10,000 nucleotides of DNA from Rheinheimera sp. (GTDB lineage: Bacteria > Pseudomonadota > Gammaproteobacteria > Enterobacterales > Alteromonadaceae): contig NZ_JAIWOI010000015.1 in NCBI RefSeq assembly GCF_020217005.1, positions 1 through 10,000 of the forward strand. Direction: 5' to 3'. Below are positions 6,278 through 10,000 of the stretch, in pieces; positions within the stretch are counted from its first letter, which is position 1; each line of letters begins with the position of its first letter. The notes below the pieces were generated by a model, which had not been told where the DNA came from, did no database searches, and worked only from the letters and a program-made list of their open reading frames with translations. The translations under genes and the position numbers were made by a program.

Positions 6278-8455
6278 ATGAGACACGCATTAAGCGCAGT
6301 GGCTTTAGCTTTATTAACAGCCTGTGGCCAACCAGCCAACACCAGTAAAACACAAGAAACCGTTATGACAGAAACTCAGACAGCACACCCTTTCACATAC
6401 CCTGTGACAATAAAAGGTGAGGTGGTAGACAGCTATTTTGGCACTCAGGTCGCGGACCCTTACCGCTGGCTGGAAGATGACCGCAGTGAGCAAACTGGCA
6501 ACTGGGTCAAAGAGCAAAATAAGGTGACTTTTGCTTATCTGGACCAAATCAGCTACCGCGATCAAATCAAACAACGTTTAGAAGCGCTGTGGAACTATGA
6601 AAAAGTAGGGGCTCCTTTTGTTGAAGGCGACTACACTTACTTCTTTAAAAACGACGGCTTACAAAACCAGTCTGTGCTTTACCGTAAAGATAACCGTAAA
6701 AAAGGCGAAGCCGAAGCTGAAGTCTTTTTAGATCCGAACACTTTCAGCAGCGATGCAACCACCTCTTTAGCAGACGTGTCTTTTTCTGATGACGGTAAAA
6801 TTCTGGCCTACTCCATTTCTGAAGGCGGCAGCGACTGGCGCAAAATCATAATCATCGATGTAGAAACGAAGAAGCCAATTGAAGAAACATTGGTTGACGT
6901 CAAATTCAGTGGCGTGTCCTGGAAAGGCAATGAAGGTTTTTACTACTCCAGCTACGACAAACCTGAAGGCAGCGAGCTGTCAGCGAAAACTGACCAGCAC
7001 AAGCTGTATTACCATAAGTTAGGCACAGCCCAAAAAGACGACCCTGTAGTCTTTGGTGGTGTGGACGAAGAAAAACACCGTTATGTAGGTGGTGTAGTGA
7101 CGGATGATGGAAAATACCTGATTGTCTCTGCTGCCGATGCGACTTCTGGCAATAAAGTCTTCCTGAAAGATTTAACCAAAGCCGACAGCACTTTTGTCAC
7201 TTTATACGCAGAAGGCAGTGCCGATTTTGAGTTTGTCGACAACCGTGATAACGCCTTGTATTTTGTTACTAACCTCAATGCTCCGAACAAAAAACTGATC
7301 AAAATTGACGCTACAGCTCCAGCTGCCGACAAGTGGGTTGACGTGATCCCACAAACGGCTAATGTGCTGGATGTCAGCAAAGGCGCTGGTTTCTTATTCG
7401 CCAATTACATGGTGGATGCGATTTCTCAAATCAAACAATACGACTACGACGGCAAGCTGGTGCGTGATGTGTCTCTGCCGGGCTTGGGCACTGTCTCTGG
7501 TTTTGGTGGTAAAACCAAAGACACCACCTTGTACTACAGTTTCACCAATTACAACACTGCACCCAGTACTTTTGCCTTTGAGCCTAAATCAGGCGAAACC
7601 AGCACTTATTATAAAGCGGCTGTAAAGTTTAACAGTGATGATTACGAGTCTAAGCAGGTGTTTTACACCAGCAAAGATGGTACTAAAGTGCCTATGATCA
7701 TCACCCACAAAAAAGGTATTCAACTGGATGGTACTAACCCGACTATGTTGTACGGCTACGGTGGTTTTAACGTCAGCCTGACGCCGGCATTTAGCGTGGC
7801 CAACCTGGTGTGGATGGAAATGGGCGGCGTTTATGCTGTGCCTAACCTGCGTGGTGGTGGTGAATACGGCAAAGCCTGGCATGACGCTGGTATTCAGCAG
7901 AAAAAACAAAACGTGTTTGATGACTTTATTGCCGCTGGTGAATACCTTATCGCACAAAAATACACTTCAAGTGACAAATTAGCTATTCGTGGTGGTTCTA
8001 ACGGTGGCTTGTTAGTAGGTGCTGTGATGACACAGCGTCCTGATCTGATGAAAGTGGCTATTCCTCAGGTTGGCGTTTTGGATATGCTGCGTTACCACAC
8101 CTTCACCGCTGGTGCGGGTTGGGCTTACGACTATGGTACTTCTGAGCAAAGCAAAGAGATGTTCGATTACATCAGAGGCTACTCACCTGTGCATAACGTC
8201 AAAGAAGGCGTGGCTTATCCTGCTACTCTGGTCACCACTGGCGATCACGATGACCGCGTAGTACCAGCGCATTCCTTTAAGTTTGCAGCTGAATTACAAG
8301 CCAAAGCGACAGGTCCTAACCCGCAAATGATCCGCATTGAAACCAATGCAGGTCACGGTGCTGGTGTGCCTGTGTCCAAGCAGATTGAATTAGCTGCGGA
8401 TATCTTTGGTTTCACCTTGTTTAATATGGGTGTGAAAGAGTTACCTAAGCAGTAA
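6278..8455 (+). CDS. Prolyl oligopeptidase (S9A), lipoprotein form
   Basis: A 725-residue prolyl oligopeptidase, a serine peptidase that cuts short peptides after proline. Residues about 38-450 are the seven-bladed beta-propeller that gates access (Peptidase_S9_[10 protein letters not shown] at 60-68 is its typical opening). Residues about 480-720 are the catalytic alpha/beta-hydrolase domain. The triad is Ser574 in RGGSNGG, Asp658 in DHDDRV and His693 in AGHGAG; Arg660 matches the substrate-binding arginine of the pig enzyme. The N-terminus is a lipoprotein signal: hydrophobic stretch, then LTAC with Cys16 followed by Gly, which predicts an outer-membrane lipoprotein. The chosen ATG has GGGGA (6264-6268) upstream. 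A second ATG at codon 30 (6365) would make a cytosolic form, but has only a weak ribosome site. Tandem stops TAATAG end the gene, followed by a strong terminator. Confidence 0.96.
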   Translation: MRHALSAVALALLTACGQPANTSKTQETVMTETQTAHPFTYPVTIKGEVVDSYFGTQVADPYRWLEDDRSEQTGNWVKEQNKVTFAYLDQISYRDQIKQRLEALWNYEKVGAPFVEGDYTYFFKNDGLQNQSVLYRKDNRKKGEAEAEVFLDPNTFSSDATTSLADVSFSDDGKILAYSISEGGSDWRKIIIIDVETKKPIEETLVDVKFSGVSWKGNEGFYYSSYDKPEGSELSAKTDQHKLYYHKLGTAQKDDPVVFGGVDEEKHRYVGGVVTDDGKYLIVSAADATSGNKVFLKDLTKADSTFVTLYAEGSADFEFVDNRDNALYFVTNLNAPNKKLIKIDATAPAADKWVDVIPQTANVLDVSKGAGFLFANYMVDAISQIKQYDYDGKLVRDVSLPGLGTVSGFGGKTKDTTLYYSFTNYNTAPSTFAFEPKSGETSTYYKAAVKFNSDDYESKQVFYTSKDGTKVPMIITHKKGIQLDGTNPTMLYGYGGFNVSLTPAFSVANLVWMEMGGVYAVPNLRGGGEYGKAWHDAGIQQKKQNVFDDFIAAGEYLIAQKYTSSDKLAIRGGSNGGLLVGAVMTQRPDLMKVAIPQVGVLDMLRYHTFTAGAGWAYDYGTSEQSKEMFDYIRGYSPVHNVKEGVAYPATLVTTGDHDDRVVPAHSFKFAAELQAKATGPNPQMIRIETNAGHGAGVPVSKQIELAADIFGFTLFNMGVKELPKQ

Positions 8456-8463
8456 TAGCCAAT

Positions 8464-8507
8464 AAGCCAGCTCAACTCTGTATTTAAGCCTGAGCTGGCT
8501 TTTATTT
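8464..8507 (+). terminator. Rho-independent terminator after prolyl oligopeptidase
   Basis: A perfect 11-bp stem, AAGCCAGCTCA (8464-8474) with TGAGCTGGCTT (8491-8501), encloses a 16-base loop and is followed by TTATTT. It starts 8 bases after the prolyl oligopeptidase stop. The convergent binding-protein gene ends at 8502, right at the edge of the stem. On the minus strand the stem is followed by ATTGG rather than a long T run, so it may serve both genes but better the plus strand. Confidence 0.85.
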
Positions 8508-9215
8508 GGTCGTGGTATTTTTGTCCTCTGTTTTACTATCAGCCGATGCTCTTTTCTGCCTCGTCTTTTCTAGCTCCGCTTTGACTAAAGGGGCCAACTC
8601 TGCGTTGGAGTTATGCAAAACATGGTACAGCTTGAGTTCCGGTGTTTTAATCAGCAGACTGTTGGTTTGAGGCAGCTGACCTGTTTTTAGCCTGTTGCCT
8701 TCCAGCCAAAAAAAACGGTCTATCTTTCCTTCGTTATATAAATCAATAAGTTGTGACCAGTCTCGCACAGTGTAGACTTGAGCTTTGTAGTTGAGCTGCA
8801 ACATTCTGAAGACCTGGTTTTGCGCCGGAATAAAGAGTAGGTTTTTCGGATCTTCTAAATCTGCTTCGGTGCAACTCAGGCCTGGTCTGCATTCTAAGGT
8901 CAGGTTAAGTTGATCAAATTGATACACCAACAGCATAGATGGCAACACAGAGGTCAGTTGTCCTAATCTGGCGACATCGCCGTCGACGGCCCCAGACTCA
9001 AATTGCTGGATAAATCTGTCACTTTGCATATTTACAAAGCGCACCTTGTAGCCCAGCTTGCGATAAGCTTCTGAAATCCGGGGTTTGAGCTGCAGTTCTA
9101 TGATTGGATGGCTGACATAGCTGAACACCAGAGGCTTTAGTCTGGTTGTTTCTTCTGCATCAGAGAAAAAACTCCACAACAGCAAGCAGTGCACGAAATA
9201 AAAAACCAGTTTCAT
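8502..9215 (-). CDS. Small exported solute-binding-fold protein (SBP_bac_3-like), orphan
   Basis: A 237-residue protein with a signal peptide (hydrophobic residues 3-17, SDA before a likely cut after residue 20). The body resembles periplasmic solute-binding proteins of the SBP_bac_3 kind common in Alteromonadales and Shewanella-like genomes: PLVFSYVSHP opens the first lobe, and FESGAVDGDVARL (DGDVAR at 78-83) matches the recurrent G-x-x-DG-(D/E)-x-(A/G)-R element of those proteins. Cys109 and Cys115 (CRPGLSC) could form a periplasmic disulfide. The last 25 residues are charged and low in complexity, rich in Lys, Thr and Glu. No ABC permease, ATPase, kinase or cyclase domain is attached or adjacent, so transport is not implied. 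The ATG at 9213-9215 has only a weak ribosome site. Ligand and role are unknown; the fold call is by pattern only. Confidence 0.75.
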   Translation of the reverse strand: MKLVFYFVHCLLLWSFFSDAEETTRLKPLVFSYVSHPIIELQLKPRISEAYRKLGYKVRFVNMQSDRFIQQFESGAVDGDVARLGQLTSVLPSMLLVYQFDQLNLTLECRPGLSCTEADLEDPKNLLFIPAQNQVFRMLQLNYKAQVYTVRDWSQLIDLYNEGKIDRFFWLEGNRLKTGQLPQTNSLLIKTPELKLYHVLHNSNAELAPLVKAELEKTRQKRASADSKTEDKNTTTK

Positions 9216-9270
9216 AGGTCATCAGCTCTGTAGGCACAGCACAAGTGCAGAGGGAAATTTTTGTCGCTTT

Positions 9271-9299
9271 AGTAAAGACTAGTGTGGCAACCCATTCAA
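9271..9299 (-). promoter_or_regulatory. Candidate promoter of the solute-binding-fold gene
   Basis: On the minus strand, TTGAAT (9294-9299) is followed after exactly 17 bases by TTTACT (9271-9276); each matches four of six consensus positions. Transcription would begin near 9264, giving a leader of about 50 bases before the ATG at 9215. Confidence 0.4.
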
Positions 9300-9325
9300 C
9301 CGCTTTGAGCTTTATGCGGAGAAAA

Positions 9326-9356
9326 TTTTAGGCTTGTGCTTAGTTTCACCCTAAAA
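9326..9356 (-). terminator. Weak hairpin after the ArgP-type gene
   Basis: On the minus strand TTTTAGG pairs with CCTAAAA (7 bp, 17-base loop), and TTTTC follows when the A-T ends of the stem are included. It starts a few bases after the stop of the LysR-type gene (9360-9362). The stem is AT-rich with few G-C pairs, so termination here is uncertain. Confidence 0.3.
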
Positions 9357-9359
9357 AAA

Positions 9360-10000
9360 TCAACCAGTTGCCTGATATAAGCAGCGTCTGGCTACTTGCA
9401 ATACATTTTGTCTCAGCTGAAACAACAGCGGGCTTTCGCTTTGCCAATAATGCCAGTACAACTCTGTATCGAGACAATATCCAGGTGTTAAATCCACCAA
9501 GTCACCCCTCTCAAGCTGGGACTGCATCTGCAATTCCGGCAATAAACCATAACCTAAGCCGGCTAGTGTGGCTTTTAAAAAACCTTCAGAGGAAGGGCAC
9601 AAATGAACACGCTGCGGTGCACTTTGTGCGACATGCTGCAGGTACTGGTGTTGCAACTGATCGTCCTGATTAAACACCAGACAAGGGGCTGCAGTGATTC
9701 GTTGCTCAAACTGCTGATGCAACTGATAGCGCTGAATAAAAGCCGGGCTGGCGACGGCGCGGTATCGCAGTGCTCCCAGTGCCATCACAGCACCGCCATT
9801 CACCGGCTGTGGACTGGCACAAATACAGGCCATTACATCCCCTTGTTTCATGCGTTTTAAACCGACGGACTGATCTTCCACCACCAGATCAAAGCGCACA
9901 GCCTGCTGCGCTGGCAACACTAAAGCTTCAGGTAACCAGGTGGCGAGGGAATCTGCATTGGTGGCCAGCCGGACCAGTAAATCCTGCGGATCGTCGGACA
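9360..10000 (-). CDS. argP: ArgP/LysG-type LysR regulator, effector domain (N-terminus outside window)
   Basis: The minus-strand frame stays open to the right edge, giving 212 residues of a protein that should be about 295-300 long; the GTG at 9918-9920 is an internal codon, not the start. The missing part is the N-terminal winged helix-turn-helix. What is visible is the LysR substrate-binding domain with ArgP-like landmarks: NADSLATW near the window edge, the VVEDQSVGLKRMKQGDV stretch, LGALRYRAVASPAF, SSEGFLKATLAGLGYGLLP, and LVDLTPG near the end. These line up with E. coli ArgP (IciA), which binds lysine or arginine and controls the arginine exporter gene argO. The ligand specificity here is inferred. 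A LysE/ArgO-type exporter gene would be expected just beyond the right edge, but that cannot be seen. Confidence 0.88.
   Translation of the reverse strand, partial: SDDPQDLLVRLATNADSLATWLPEALVLPAQQAVRFDLVVEDQSVGLKRMKQGDVMACICASPQPVNGGAVMALGALRYRAVASPAFIQRYQLHQQFEQRITAAPCLVFNQDDQLQHQYLQHVAQSAPQRVHLCPSSEGFLKATLAGLGYGLLPELQMQSQLERGDLVDLTPGYCLDTELYWHYWQSESPLLFQLRQNVLQVARRCLYQATG

Noticed and set aside
7589..7957. Open frame of 122 codons on the minus strand inside prolyl oligopeptidase
   Set aside because: It is fully inside a gene with strong family identity, has no recognisable domain and is explained by the base composition of the real frame.
9368..9860. Plus-strand open frames opposite the ArgP-type gene
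   Set aside because: They overlap a well-recognised LysR effector domain and show no family-like motifs.
1..10000. A defence island, mobile element or novel multi-gene system
   Set aside because: All genes fall into known families, there are no transposase, integrase, nuclease or toxin-like genes, no terminal repeats and no shared operon.

Overview
The window looks like chromosomal DNA of a Gammaproteobacterium, most likely in the Alteromonadales/Rheinheimera neighbourhood. This is an inference from protein style (glutamine-rich proteins, exported peptidases, an orphan chemoreceptor, an ArgP-type regulator) and from moderate GC; no rRNA or marker gene confirms it. I see no insertion sequence, phage gene, CRISPR array, tRNA or rRNA. 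The region reads as ordinary core or near-core genome. It encodes eight proteins: six complete genes and two cut by the window edges.

Layout. (1) 1-312, +: C-terminal part of a DUF4174 (peroxiredoxin-like fold) protein. (2) 426-1964, -: exported S10 serine carboxypeptidase-like protein, closed by a UUCG-loop terminator at 388-410. (3) 2200-3105, +: AraC-family regulator with an AraC_N effector domain, divergent from the S10 gene. (4) 3284-4924, +: methyl-accepting chemotaxis protein with a leader that carries an 18-bp perfect palindrome. (5) 4931-6028, -: exported alpha/beta hydrolase of the dienelactone hydrolase/Abhydrolase_7 type, convergent with the chemoreceptor and only 6 bp away. (6) 6278-8455, +: prolyl oligopeptidase (S9A) with a lipoprotein signal, divergent from the hydrolase and followed by an 11-bp-stem terminator. 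(7) 8502-9215, -: small exported solute-binding-fold protein with no permease or kinase beside it. (8) 9360-10000, -: effector domain of an ArgP/LysG-type LysR regulator whose N-terminus lies beyond the right edge.

How the genes fit together. Almost every gene is a single transcription unit; neighbours are mostly convergent or divergent, so there is no multi-gene operon here. Three of the six complete genes are exported serine hydrolases with the alpha/beta fold (S10, Abhydrolase, S9A). Together they suggest breakdown of peptides and other ester or amide substrates in the cell envelope. The chemoreceptor and the solute-binding-fold protein could sense related nutrients, but no sequence evidence links them. 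I did not find a new multi-gene system. The points most worth a second look are the lipoprotein form of prolyl oligopeptidase with a possible second, cytosolic start, the chemoreceptor leader, and the orphan binding protein.
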